This document shows positions 57,139 through 64,000 of a stretch of 64,000 nucleotides of DNA, in pieces (positions within the stretch are counted from its first letter, which is position 1; every line of letters starts with the position of its first letter). The notes beneath the pieces were generated by a model, which made no database searches, was not told where the DNA came from, and worked only from the letters and a program-made list of their open reading frames with translations. This DNA comes from Candidatus Allofournierella pullicola (GTDB lineage: Bacteria > Bacillota > Clostridia > Oscillospirales > Ruminococcaceae): NCBI GenBank assembly GCA_019114225.1, contig DXFW01000012.1:1-64000 (forward strand). Direction: 5' to 3'. Both the position numbers and the translations under genes were made by a program.

Positions 57139-58014
57139 ATGGCTAAGATGAAAGAGAAAAAACTCCGCGAACCGTTCCGCATCAAAAAAGAGATCCCCTT
57201 GCTGCCCGGCTACATCATGTGTGTTGCGTGGGTCGTGTTCACCATCATGCTGGTGGGCTGGGTCATGCTGGCTTCGCTTTCCACCAGCCGCGAGATCCTT
57301 AGCGGCCAGCTGTTTGAGTTCGCCTCCGGCTTCCACTGGGAAAACTACTCCAACGCCTGGAGTTCCCAGAAGGTGGGCGTGTTCTTTGTCAACTCCCTGA
57401 TCTACACCGCCATTTCCTGCACCATCATCATTGTGGTGGCGTCTCCGGCGGCCTATGTGCTCTCCCGTTTCAAGTTCCGGGGCAACATGTTCCTGCAGAA
57501 CATGTTTGCAACTGCGCTGGGCATTCCCGTCATTATGATCATCATGCCCCTGTTCTCGGTCATTACCAGCATGAAACTGACCAACACCCGTGGCCTGATC
57601 ATCTTCCTGTACATTGCGATGAACGTTCCGTTCACCATCTTCTTTATGCTCTCCTTCTTCCAGAACCTTTCTTTCACCTTTGAAGAGGCCGCCGCGATCG
57701 ACGGCTGCAGCCCCATCAAAACCTTCTGGAAAATCATGTTCCCTCTGGCGCAGCCCGGCATTATCACCGTTACCATCTTCAACTTCATCACCATCTGGAA
57801 CGAGTTCTTCATGTCTATGCTGTTTGCCAGCAAGTCGGCAGTCCGCCCCATCGCCGTGGGCCTGTACAATATGGTCAAAGGCATGCAGTACACCAATGAT
57901 TACGGCGGCATGTTCGCTGCGGTGGTCATCGTGTTTGCGCCCACCTTCCTTTTGTACATCTTCCTGTCCGACAAGATCATCGCCGGCGTCACCGGCGGTG
58001 CCATCAAGGGCTGA
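57139..58014 (+). CDS. Sugar ABC transporter permease (MalG/UgpE type)
   Basis: 291 residues with six membrane helices and EAA loop FEEAAAIDGCSPIKTFWKIMFPLAQPG. ATG at 57139 follows GGGGAGG. No ATPase gene follows; importers of this class in Firmicutes commonly share an MsmK-like ATPase encoded elsewhere. Confidence 0.93.
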   Translation: MAKMKEKKLREPFRIKKEIPLLPGYIMCVAWVVFTIMLVGWVMLASLSTSREILSGQLFEFASGFHWENYSNAWSSQKVGVFFVNSLIYTAISCTIIIVVASPAAYVLSRFKFRGNMFLQNMFATALGIPVIMIIMPLFSVITSMKLTNTRGLIIFLYIAMNVPFTIFFMLSFFQNLSFTFEEAAAIDGCSPIKTFWKIMFPLAQPGIITVTIFNFITIWNEFFMSMLFASKSAVRPIAVGLYNMVKGMQYTNDYGGMFAAVVIVFAPTFLLYIFLSDKIIAGVTGGAIKG

Positions 58015-58027
58015 TCGAATGCTCAAC

Positions 58028-58064
58028 AAGAGCGCGCGGCAAGTGCCGCGCGCTCTTTCTTTTT
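58028..58064 (+). terminator. Terminator of the sugar ABC operon
   Basis: AAGAGCGCGCGGCA pairs with TGCCGCGCGCTCTT, two-base loop, T-rich tail. Confidence 0.9.
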
Positions 58065-58115
58065 GGCAAAATTTCGAGATATTGGGCGTGGCGGATTTTC
58101 TTTATCAAGAACTTG

Positions 58116-58124
58116 TGGTATAAT
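58116..58124 (+). promoter_or_regulatory. Extended -10 promoter of pcrA
   Basis: TGGTATAAT with no good -35, as at phoH. AAGCGAT (58130-58136) and ATCGCTT (58166-58172) in the leader could form a stem. Confidence 0.5.
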
Positions 58125-58202
58125 GTTTGAAGCGATGTCAGGCATGCCGTTGGATCCGGGCCCGTATCGCTTGAAATGACTTCGTTCTGCGAGAGGAAAT
58201 CT

Positions 58203-60683
58203 ATGTCACAGGAACTTGACCGGGCCTTTGCGGCCCTTCGGGATAAATTCATCGAAAGCCGGTTCGACCGGCTGAACCCGGTGCAGAAAGAAGCGGTGTT
58301 CTGCACTGAAGGCCCACTGCTTATTCTGGCCGGCGCCGGCAGCGGCAAAACTACGGTGCTGGTGAACCGCATTGCAAACATCATCCGCTTTGGCCAGGCT
58401 CACGGCTCCGAATGGCTGCCGCGGCCTGCCACCGAGCAGGACATCCAGAACCTGCAGGCTGCTCTCGATGGCGGGGAATTGGCACCTTCGCTGTGGCCTT
58501 TGCTCCGCCGGGAAAACGCCCGCCCTTGGAACGTGCTGGCCATCACCTTCACCAACAAGGCGGCAGGGGAGCTGAAAGCCCGTCTGGCGGCCATGCTGGG
58601 AGAAACAGAAGGTGCGGACGTGAACGCTTCCACCTTCCATTCCGCCTGCGTGCGCATGCTTCGCCGCGACGCCGACCGGCTGGGATTCCCCAAGAGCTTC
58701 ACCATCTACGACACCAGCGACCAGGAGCGGGCCATGAAAGAGGTCTATAAGCAGCTGCTTGTGGACGACAAATTCCTTCCAGTGCGGTCGGCTCTGGGAC
58801 AGATCGGCCGCATGAAAGACCAGCTCATCAGCCCCGAAGAGGCCCTGGAAGCACCGGCAAACAACACCAAGGCAACGCTTTTGGCCAAGGTGTATGCTGC
58901 GTATGCCAAACGCCTGAAAAGCGCCGGCGCCATGGACTTTGACGATTTGATCTACCACACGGTGCGGCTTTTGCAGGAGCACCCCGATGTGAGGGAATAC
59001 TACCAGCAGAAGTTCCAGTATATTCTGGTGGACGAGTATCAGGATACCAGCGTTGCCCAGTTCCATCTGGTGCGTCTGCTCACCGGGCCGCAGCAGAATG
59101 TCTGTGTGGTGGGCGATGATGACCAGAGTATCTATCGCTTCCGGGGTGCAACCATCGAGAATATCCTGAACTTTGAGCAGCATTTCCCCGGCGCCAAGGT
59201 CATTCGTCTGGAGCAGAATTACCGTTCCACCTCCAACATCCTGAATGCAGCAAACTGCGTCATCAAAAACAACCAGGGCCGGAAGGGCAAGACCCTTTGG
59301 ACGAAAAACGATGAGGGAGACAAGGTCCACTGCTACACCGCAGAAAACGAGCAGGACGAAGCCAGTCACATTGCCTCCATCATCGGCGGCCATCTGAAAG
59401 CCGGCGCCCGCCTGCGGGACCACGCAGTGCTTTACCGTATGAATGCGCAGTCCAGCCCCATCGAGACCTACTTTGCCCGGGCCGGTATTCCTTATAAAAT
59501 CGTGGGTGGCCAGCGGTTCTATGACCGAAAAGAAGTCAAAGATATCCTTTCTTACATGTCCATTGTGGCCAACCCAGCCGATGATCTGCGTCTGCGCCGA
59601 ATCATCAACGAGCCGGCGCGCAAGATAGGCGGCACCACTTTGGATAAGATGGGGGAGATCGCCTCCGGCCTCGGCGTCAGTCTGCTGGAGGTCTGCCATC
59701 ATGCCGCCGACTATCCCACCATCAGCCGCGCGGCCGGGGCGCTGAACGGATTCTGGGCGATTTATCAGAAGCTGGTGGAGGCGGCAGATACTCTGCCTCT
59801 GGACGCATTTGTCACCGAACTGCTGCAGATCACCGGCTATAAAAAAATGCTGGAGAGTATGGGCGATGAAGGCGCTTCCCGACTGGAGAACATCGGTCAG
59901 CTGATTTCCAGCGTCAAGACCTATGCCGACCAGAAAGGGCCGGAAGCCAGTCTTTCCGGCTTTTTGGAAGAAGCGGCCCTTATCTCCGATTTGGACAGCT
60001 ACGACCAGGAGACAGATGTGGTGGTGCTGATGACCATGCACTCTGCCAAGGGCCTTGAGTTCGACTATGTGTTCATCGTCGGCATGGAGGAAGGTGTGTT
60101 CCCCAGCGAACTCAGCCGCTTTTCCGAAGAGGATATGGAGGAGGAGCGCCGCCTGTGCTATGTGGGCATTACCCGTGCCCGCAAAGAGTTGTATCTCTCC
60201 TGCAGCCAGAGCCGGATGATCTTCGGCCAGACCCGGCGCAACCGGCCCTCCCGCTTTTTGGAAGAGATCGACGCCGCCCTGCTGGACGAAAAAGCCAGTC
60301 CCATGGCGGCCCAGCGCAGCTTTGGATTTGGAAGCTTCGGCGGCGCCTCGGCAGGCAGCGCCCCTCGCGGCAGCGTTACTGGCTGGACCCCAGGCTCCGG
60401 CGGTTGGAACCGCACCGCTTTCGCGCCGGCCGCTTCCGGCGCGCCCGTCCGCGGCGCGGGCTTTGGCCCCACGGTGGGTGCCGCGCCCCAGCCGCGTCCT
60501 GCGGCGGGCAAAAAGCCGGCGTTTAAGCCCGGTGACAAAGTGGAGCACAAGGTGTTTGGCCGGGGCGTGGTGCTGAAAGCGACCCCCGCCGCCGGTGACA
60601 CCATTGTGGAGATCCAGTTTGAAAAGGCCGGTATCAAAAAGACCATGGCAAACTACGCCCCCCTCACATTGCTGGAGGGCTGA
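58203..60683 (+). CDS. pcrA: ATP-dependent DNA helicase PcrA/UvrD
   Basis: 826 residues, superfamily 1A. Q motif LNPVQKEAV, Walker A AGAGSGKT (about 44-51), Walker B VDEYQDT, QNYRST, and motif VI VGITRARKELYL. The region around 95-125 holds a short insertion. The tail is a Gly/Ala/Pro-rich linker followed by a Tudor-like domain (GDKVEHKVFGRGVVL) that binds RNA polymerase in PcrA. ATG at 58203 behind GAGAGGAAA. Confidence 0.96.
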   Translation: MSQELDRAFAALRDKFIESRFDRLNPVQKEAVFCTEGPLLILAGAGSGKTTVLVNRIANIIRFGQAHGSEWLPRPATEQDIQNLQAALDGGELAPSLWPLLRRENARPWNVLAITFTNKAAGELKARLAAMLGETEGADVNASTFHSACVRMLRRDADRLGFPKSFTIYDTSDQERAMKEVYKQLLVDDKFLPVRSALGQIGRMKDQLISPEEALEAPANNTKATLLAKVYAAYAKRLKSAGAMDFDDLIYHTVRLLQEHPDVREYYQQKFQYILVDEYQDTSVAQFHLVRLLTGPQQNVCVVGDDDQSIYRFRGATIENILNFEQHFPGAKVIRLEQNYRSTSNILNAANCVIKNNQGRKGKTLWTKNDEGDKVHCYTAENEQDEASHIASIIGGHLKAGARLRDHAVLYRMNAQSSPIETYFARAGIPYKIVGGQRFYDRKEVKDILSYMSIVANPADDLRLRRIINEPARKIGGTTLDKMGEIASGLGVSLLEVCHHAADYPTISRAAGALNGFWAIYQKLVEAADTLPLDAFVTELLQITGYKKMLESMGDEGASRLENIGQLISSVKTYADQKGPEASLSGFLEEAALISDLDSYDQETDVVVLMTMHSAKGLEFDYVFIVGMEEGVFPSELSRFSEEDMEEERRLCYVGITRARKELYLSCSQSRMIFGQTRRNRPSRFLEEIDAALLDEKASPMAAQRSFGFGSFGGASAGSAPRGSVTGWTPGSGGWNRTAFAPAASGAPVRGAGFGPTVGAAPQPRPAAGKKPAFKPGDKVEHKVFGRGVVLKATPAAGDTIVEIQFEKAGIKKTMANYAPLTLLEG

Positions 60684-60698
60684 GAAAGGAAGTTTCGT

Positions 60699-61481
60699 AT
60701 GCTTCGTGTCTCCCTGATCGCCCATACGCCCGAACCCGAGAAAGTGGTGGCCGCCGCCGCAAAGCTTTGCTATTCCAGCGCCGGAGTAGATGACCTGCTG
60801 GCTGGCCTGACACCGGAAAAAAGCCGGGAATTCGTGGAAAAGCTTGCAAAGCTGGGCCATGAGAGTCCCACAGAGCATGTCAGCTTTACCTTTGCCATCG
60901 AGGGAGTCAGCCGCAGTTTGCTGGCTCAGATCACCCGGCACCGCATTGCCAGCTATAGTGTCCAAAGCCAGCGGTATGTTCGGTTGGATGAATTTGAGTA
61001 CGTCACTCCGCCGGAGATCGCCGCCGACCCGGAGGCGCTGGACGCATTCCGCCAGGCAATGGACCAGCAGAGTGAGGAGTACCGGCGTATTGCCGCGCTG
61101 CTCAAGGATGGTCATATCCGCCGCCTGATGCAGCAGGGACTGAGTGAGAAGGAAGCTGCCCGTAAAGCGGAAAAGCTTGCCATTGAGGACGCGCGCTTTG
61201 TGCTGCCAAATGCGTGCGATACAAAAATGATCGTTACTATGAACGCCCGCAGTCTGCACAACTTCTTCAAGCACCGTTGCTGTGCCCGTGCTCAGTGGGA
61301 GATTCGTGCGCTGGCGGATGAAATGCTGCGCCTGGTCTATCCCGTTGCGCCGGCATTGTTTGCCATGGCGGGACCCTCCTGCGTACGGGGGGCCTGCAGC
61401 GAAGGTTCCATGACCTGCGGCGAGGCTGCGGCCATGCGGGAGAGATACGGAAAACTGAAAGAGGAGGCCCTGGGGCAGTGA
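60699..61481 (+). CDS. thyX: Flavin-dependent thymidylate synthase
   Basis: 260 residues. Makes dTMP from dUMP using FAD and methylene-tetrahydrofolate. The ThyX motif RHR-x7-S is present at residues 80-90 (RHRIASYSVQS). Followed with a four-base overlap by thymidylate kinase, so two consecutive steps to dTDP are coupled. Confidence 0.96.
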   Translation: MLRVSLIAHTPEPEKVVAAAAKLCYSSAGVDDLLAGLTPEKSREFVEKLAKLGHESPTEHVSFTFAIEGVSRSLLAQITRHRIASYSVQSQRYVRLDEFEYVTPPEIAADPEALDAFRQAMDQQSEEYRRIAALLKDGHIRRLMQQGLSEKEAARKAEKLAIEDARFVLPNACDTKMIVTMNARSLHNFFKHRCCARAQWEIRALADEMLRLVYPVAPALFAMAGPSCVRGACSEGSMTCGEAAAMRERYGKLKEEALGQ

Positions 61482-62143
61482 ACGGCAGACTGATCGTGAT
61501 CGAGGGGCTGGACGGCAGCGGAAAAGCCACCCAGGCAGCCCGCCTGACCGCCGCGCTGAAAACGCAGGGGAAAAATGTAAAGCAGATTTCCTTTCCAAAC
61601 TATGCCAGCGATTCTTCCGCCCTCATCAAGATGTACCTGGGCGGCCAATTCGGCAGCCATCCGGACGATGTGAACGCCTACGCCGCCTCAACCTTCTATT
61701 CGGTGGACCGCTATGCCAGCTACAAGTCCGACTGGGGCGGATTTTACCGTGAAGGCGGAATTGTGGTTTCCGACCGTTACACCACCAGCAACGCGGTGCA
61801 CCAGTGCTCCAAACTGCCGAGGGAGCAGTGGCCCGCCTTTCTGGATTGGCTGTTCGATTTTGAGTACAATAAAATCGGTATCCCTGCGCCGGACCGCGTG
61901 ATCTACCTGGAGGTGGACCCCGCTGTAAGCCAGGGACTGATGACTGCCCGCTACAAGGGCGACGAGAGCAAAAAAGACATTCACGAAAAAGACCTTGCTT
62001 ACTTGGCCCGCAGCCATGACGCGGCGGATTATTGCGCCCGCGCGCTGGGCTGGGTGAAGGTCCCCTGTACCGAGCAGGGCGCAATGCGCTCCATCGAGGC
62101 CATTCATGCAGACCTGCTCGAAGCGATCAAGGAGGTTTTATGA
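61478..62143 (+). CDS. tmk: Thymidylate kinase
   Basis: 221 residues. P-loop EGLDGSGKATQ (about 9-19), DRY motif in VVSDRYTTSN, and LID region ARYKGDESKKD. The family members with this longer form occur in Clostridia. GTG start overlapping the thyX stop. Confidence 0.94.
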   Translation: MNGRLIVIEGLDGSGKATQAARLTAALKTQGKNVKQISFPNYASDSSALIKMYLGGQFGSHPDDVNAYAASTFYSVDRYASYKSDWGGFYREGGIVVSDRYTTSNAVHQCSKLPREQWPAFLDWLFDFEYNKIGIPAPDRVIYLEVDPAVSQGLMTARYKGDESKKDIHEKDLAYLARSHDAADYCARALGWVKVPCTEQGAMRSIEAIHADLLEAIKEVL

Positions 62144-63036
62144 TCGAATTCCATCCCATCACCATCGACGATTTCGCCTGGGCCGCACCCATCATGCGCT
62201 CCAGTAATTATATGTGCTGTGGCTATTCCTTCGTGACTCAGTTCATGTGGAGCCATGCCTACAACACCCACATCGCAAAATACGACGACTGGGTGCTCAT
62301 CCGCAGCGATGTGGGCGACGCCTGCTATTACCTCTGGCCCGCCGGAAAAGGCGGCGATGAGCGCAAAGCCATCGAAGCGATGGAACGTGACGCGGAGCGG
62401 ATCGGCCGCCCCATGTACCTCTATTCCGTTACTCTGGAGGCCAAGACCCAGCTGGAGGAGTGGTATCCGGGCAAGTTCACCATCACCTCCGACCGGGCGG
62501 ACTACGACTATATCTACGAGCAGGCCAACCTGGCCGAGCTGCCCGGTCGGCGCTTTCAGAAGAAACGGAACCATGTGTCTCGTTTTATCAGAGAGAACCC
62601 CGACTGGCAGTTCCACCCCCTCACCAAAGAGGATCTGCCGGCCATCCGGGCATTCAACGACGCCTGGAGCCAGTTGTACGAAAACAAGGACAACCCTGGC
62701 ATTCAGACCGAGCACACTTCCATCGAACTGCTGTTCGACAATTTTGACAAGCTGGACCTGCGGGGCGGCTATGTCACGGCAGGTGGCCGTATCGTTGCCT
62801 TTTCCTTTGGCAGCCCTATCAATGACCGGGTGTTCGATACTCATGTGGAAAAGGCTCTCTACGATGTGACCGGCGCTTACAACATCATCAACCGAGAGAT
62901 GGCGCGCAATGTCTGCGCCGGGTTTGACCTCATCAACCGGGAAGACGATGTGGGCGATGAGGGGCTGCGGGCGGCAAAGCTGTCGTACAACCCGGATATC
63001 ATCGAGCCTAAGTATCTTGCGGCCCTGAACAAATGA
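62140..63036 (+). CDS. DUF2156 (phosphatidylglycerol lysyltransferase-like, GNAT fold) protein
   Basis: 298 residues, soluble. Contains the DUF2156 hallmark segments (FAWAAPIMRSSNYMCCGYSFVTQFMWS at the start; RFQKKRNHVSRF in the middle; INREMARNV and LRAAKLSYNPDIIEPKY at the end). The family shares the C-terminal domain of MprF without membrane helices; it probably transfers an aminoacyl group from tRNA. Starts at ATGA overlapping tmk. Confidence 0.85.
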   Translation: MIEFHPITIDDFAWAAPIMRSSNYMCCGYSFVTQFMWSHAYNTHIAKYDDWVLIRSDVGDACYYLWPAGKGGDERKAIEAMERDAERIGRPMYLYSVTLEAKTQLEEWYPGKFTITSDRADYDYIYEQANLAELPGRRFQKKRNHVSRFIRENPDWQFHPLTKEDLPAIRAFNDAWSQLYENKDNPGIQTEHTSIELLFDNFDKLDLRGGYVTAGGRIVAFSFGSPINDRVFDTHVEKALYDVTGAYNIINREMARNVCAGFDLINREDDVGDEGLRAAKLSYNPDIIEPKYLAALNK

Positions 63037-63074
63037 CCGGGGCGGCAAGAGCCGGAAAGGGAGGGAAAGCGGTT

Positions 63075-63902
63075 ATGGACTGTGTCGCACAGCGGGAAGA
63101 ATTTCCCGCGCTTGCGCAGCTGTTTGTCGATTCCTTTGGCGGAAGCGAACAGTTTGCGCTGTCGGTGCTGGAGAATTTTGCCGGGGAAGGAAACGTCTTT
63201 ACCGCCCGGCAGGATGGTGTGTGCACTGCGCTGCTCTGTGCTGTGCCTGTGACGCTCTGCGGAAGGAAGGGGGCCTATTATTACGGGCTTACCACCCGAC
63301 CGGAGCAGCGGGGGACCGGCGTGATGACCTCTCTGATGGACGCTGCCCGCCAGGAGCTGGCCAGCCGGGGCGCGGCCTTTGCTGTGCTGATCCCGGCCAA
63401 TGCGCCGCTGTTCGATTTTTATGCTAAACGCGGGTTTGAAAAAGCCTTTTCCAAACGGGCGCTGCGCCGCCCGGTCCGCAACAATCTGTGGGCGCAGGCG
63501 GAGTTTGACACGGTCACAGCAAAAGGACTGCAGCAGCTGCGTCAGAAATATGCGCCGAATGCGGTGGAGCTGAACGCAGCCGGCTATACGGCGGTGCTCA
63601 CTGATCTCTACAGTCTGGGAGTCACCAGCGTGAGCACTGACCAGGGCTATGGCCTTTTCTTCAAAAAGGGAAACGAAATGCACTTCGTGGAACTCTTTGC
63701 CGACAGTGACCGCGCCGCCACGGCGCTTTTGGAGGCGGCACGGCAGAAATCGGGTTGCGAGAGCGCTTTGATGGAGCTGGGCGAAGACCAGACCCTCTTT
63801 TTGGGAGAGGGAGCAGTGCATGATTATGGCATGATCAGCTTTTTTGGCCAGCCTTTTGACGTGCGGGCTTCATATATGCGTCTGATGTTGGACGATGAAT
63901 AA
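63075..63902 (+). CDS. GNAT-family N-acetyltransferase
   Basis: 275 residues: N-terminal GNAT domain with acetyl-CoA loop RPEQRGTGVMTSLM (about 75-88) and YAKRGF, then a second domain of about 140 residues. ATG at 63075 follows GGGAGGG; an earlier ATG overlapping the preceding stop has no ribosome binding site. Substrate unknown. Confidence 0.85.
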   Translation: MDCVAQREEFPALAQLFVDSFGGSEQFALSVLENFAGEGNVFTARQDGVCTALLCAVPVTLCGRKGAYYYGLTTRPEQRGTGVMTSLMDAARQELASRGAAFAVLIPANAPLFDFYAKRGFEKAFSKRALRRPVRNNLWAQAEFDTVTAKGLQQLRQKYAPNAVELNAAGYTAVLTDLYSLGVTSVSTDQGYGLFFKKGNEMHFVELFADSDRAATALLEAARQKSGCESALMELGEDQTLFLGEGAVHDYGMISFFGQPFDVRASYMRLMLDDE

Positions 63903-63927
63903 AAACATACAAAGGTGGAAGTAAAAC

Positions 63928-64000
63928 ATGAACAATCAGCCACGGGAAAACATTGAACAGCGCCCGCGCCGCCGCAGGCGGGGGCCCAGCGGCTGCCTGA
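63928..64000 (+). CDS. Start of an unidentified gene, cut by the window edge
   Basis: 24 codons are visible after AAAGGTGG: a polar start then a run of arginines (RPRRRRRG). This would suit a cytosolic tail of a membrane protein, but nothing more can be said. Confidence 0.5.
   Translation, partial: MNNQPRENIEQRPRRRRRGPSGCL

Noticed and set aside
58206-61598. 1130-codon open frame on the minus strand opposite pcrA-thyX
   Set aside because: Shadow frame; the plus-strand genes have intact motifs and overlapping operon structure.
1-64000. CRISPR array, prophage or integrated conjugative element
   Set aside because: No regularly spaced repeats, no phage structural, integrase or conjugation genes; all genes fit chromosomal housekeeping, sporulation or metabolic roles.

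Overview
This window is a chromosomal segment of a GC-rich, endospore-forming Gram-positive bacterium of the class Clostridia, most like the Oscillospiraceae/Ruminococcaceae-type gut anaerobes. The reasons are the gene orders ffs-dnaX-ybaB-recR, yqfC-yqfD-phoH-ybeY-dgkA-era-recO and spoIIGA-sigE...sigG, strong AGGAGG-type ribosome binding sites, sigma-A promoters and U-tract terminators throughout, ThyX in place of ThyA, and a lacto-N-biose/galacto-N-biose type utilisation locus. Species assignment is inference. No prophage, CRISPR array or intact transposase gene is visible; the only mobile-element hint is an inverted repeat at the extreme left edge.

Layout. 1-5056: a family 4/5 uracil-DNA glycosylase, the phosphotransacylase PduL, then the SRP RNA gene (non-coding, 1611-1742) followed by dnaX, ybaB, recR and smpB. 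5064-9214: a MarR-controlled heterodimeric ABC multidrug exporter, with its ATP sites split into canonical and degenerate. 9401-13069: a metal/siderophore-type ABC importer operon ending in an FmdE protein and preceded by a structured leader with a terminator and a mutually exclusive antiterminator (candidate riboswitch). 13066-19379: two MATE exporters flanking a BlaI/BlaR1 pair. The second MATE gene has a short leader peptide (MRLRAG) overlapping an intrinsic terminator, the architecture of a ribosome-stalling, drug-inducible attenuator. 19472-25361: a low-molecular-weight phosphatase, a lipoprotein, two tandem RumA-family rRNA methyltransferases, a periplasmic-binding-like protein and an AraC regulator. 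25546-27500: a cation/proton antiporter with its own TetR repressor and two operator palindromes. 27558-27633: tRNA-Thr(CGT).

27685-37003 holds sporulation proteins (YlbJ, YqfC, YqfD) followed by the conserved housekeeping run phoH-ybeY-dgkA-era-yqzL-like-recO and mutS2. 37411-40549 carries the sporulation sigma factors: sigG, a divergent unknown gene, sigE and its processing protease spoIIGA. SpoIIGA is read from a promoter with an abnormally long 21-bp spacer, as at the Spo0A-activated spoIIG promoter of Bacillus. 40624-47778: a HAD hydrolase, a PRC-barrel YlmC-like protein, an LTA-synthase-like sulfatase, RecD2, ComF and MreB. 47954-49616: gamma and beta subunits of a sodium-pumping decarboxylase without the alpha or biotin subunits.

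49754-58014 is a sugar locus: NahK-like N-acetylhexosamine 1-kinase, an AraC regulator, a GH112 phosphorylase, a lipoprotein sugar-binding protein and two permeases without an ATPase. The genes fit import and phosphorolysis of host mucin or milk disaccharides (lacto-N-biose/galacto-N-biose), with energy coupling supplied by an ATPase encoded elsewhere. 58203-63902: PcrA helicase, then an overlapping run thyX-tmk-DUF2156-GNAT, and the first codons of a further gene at the right edge.
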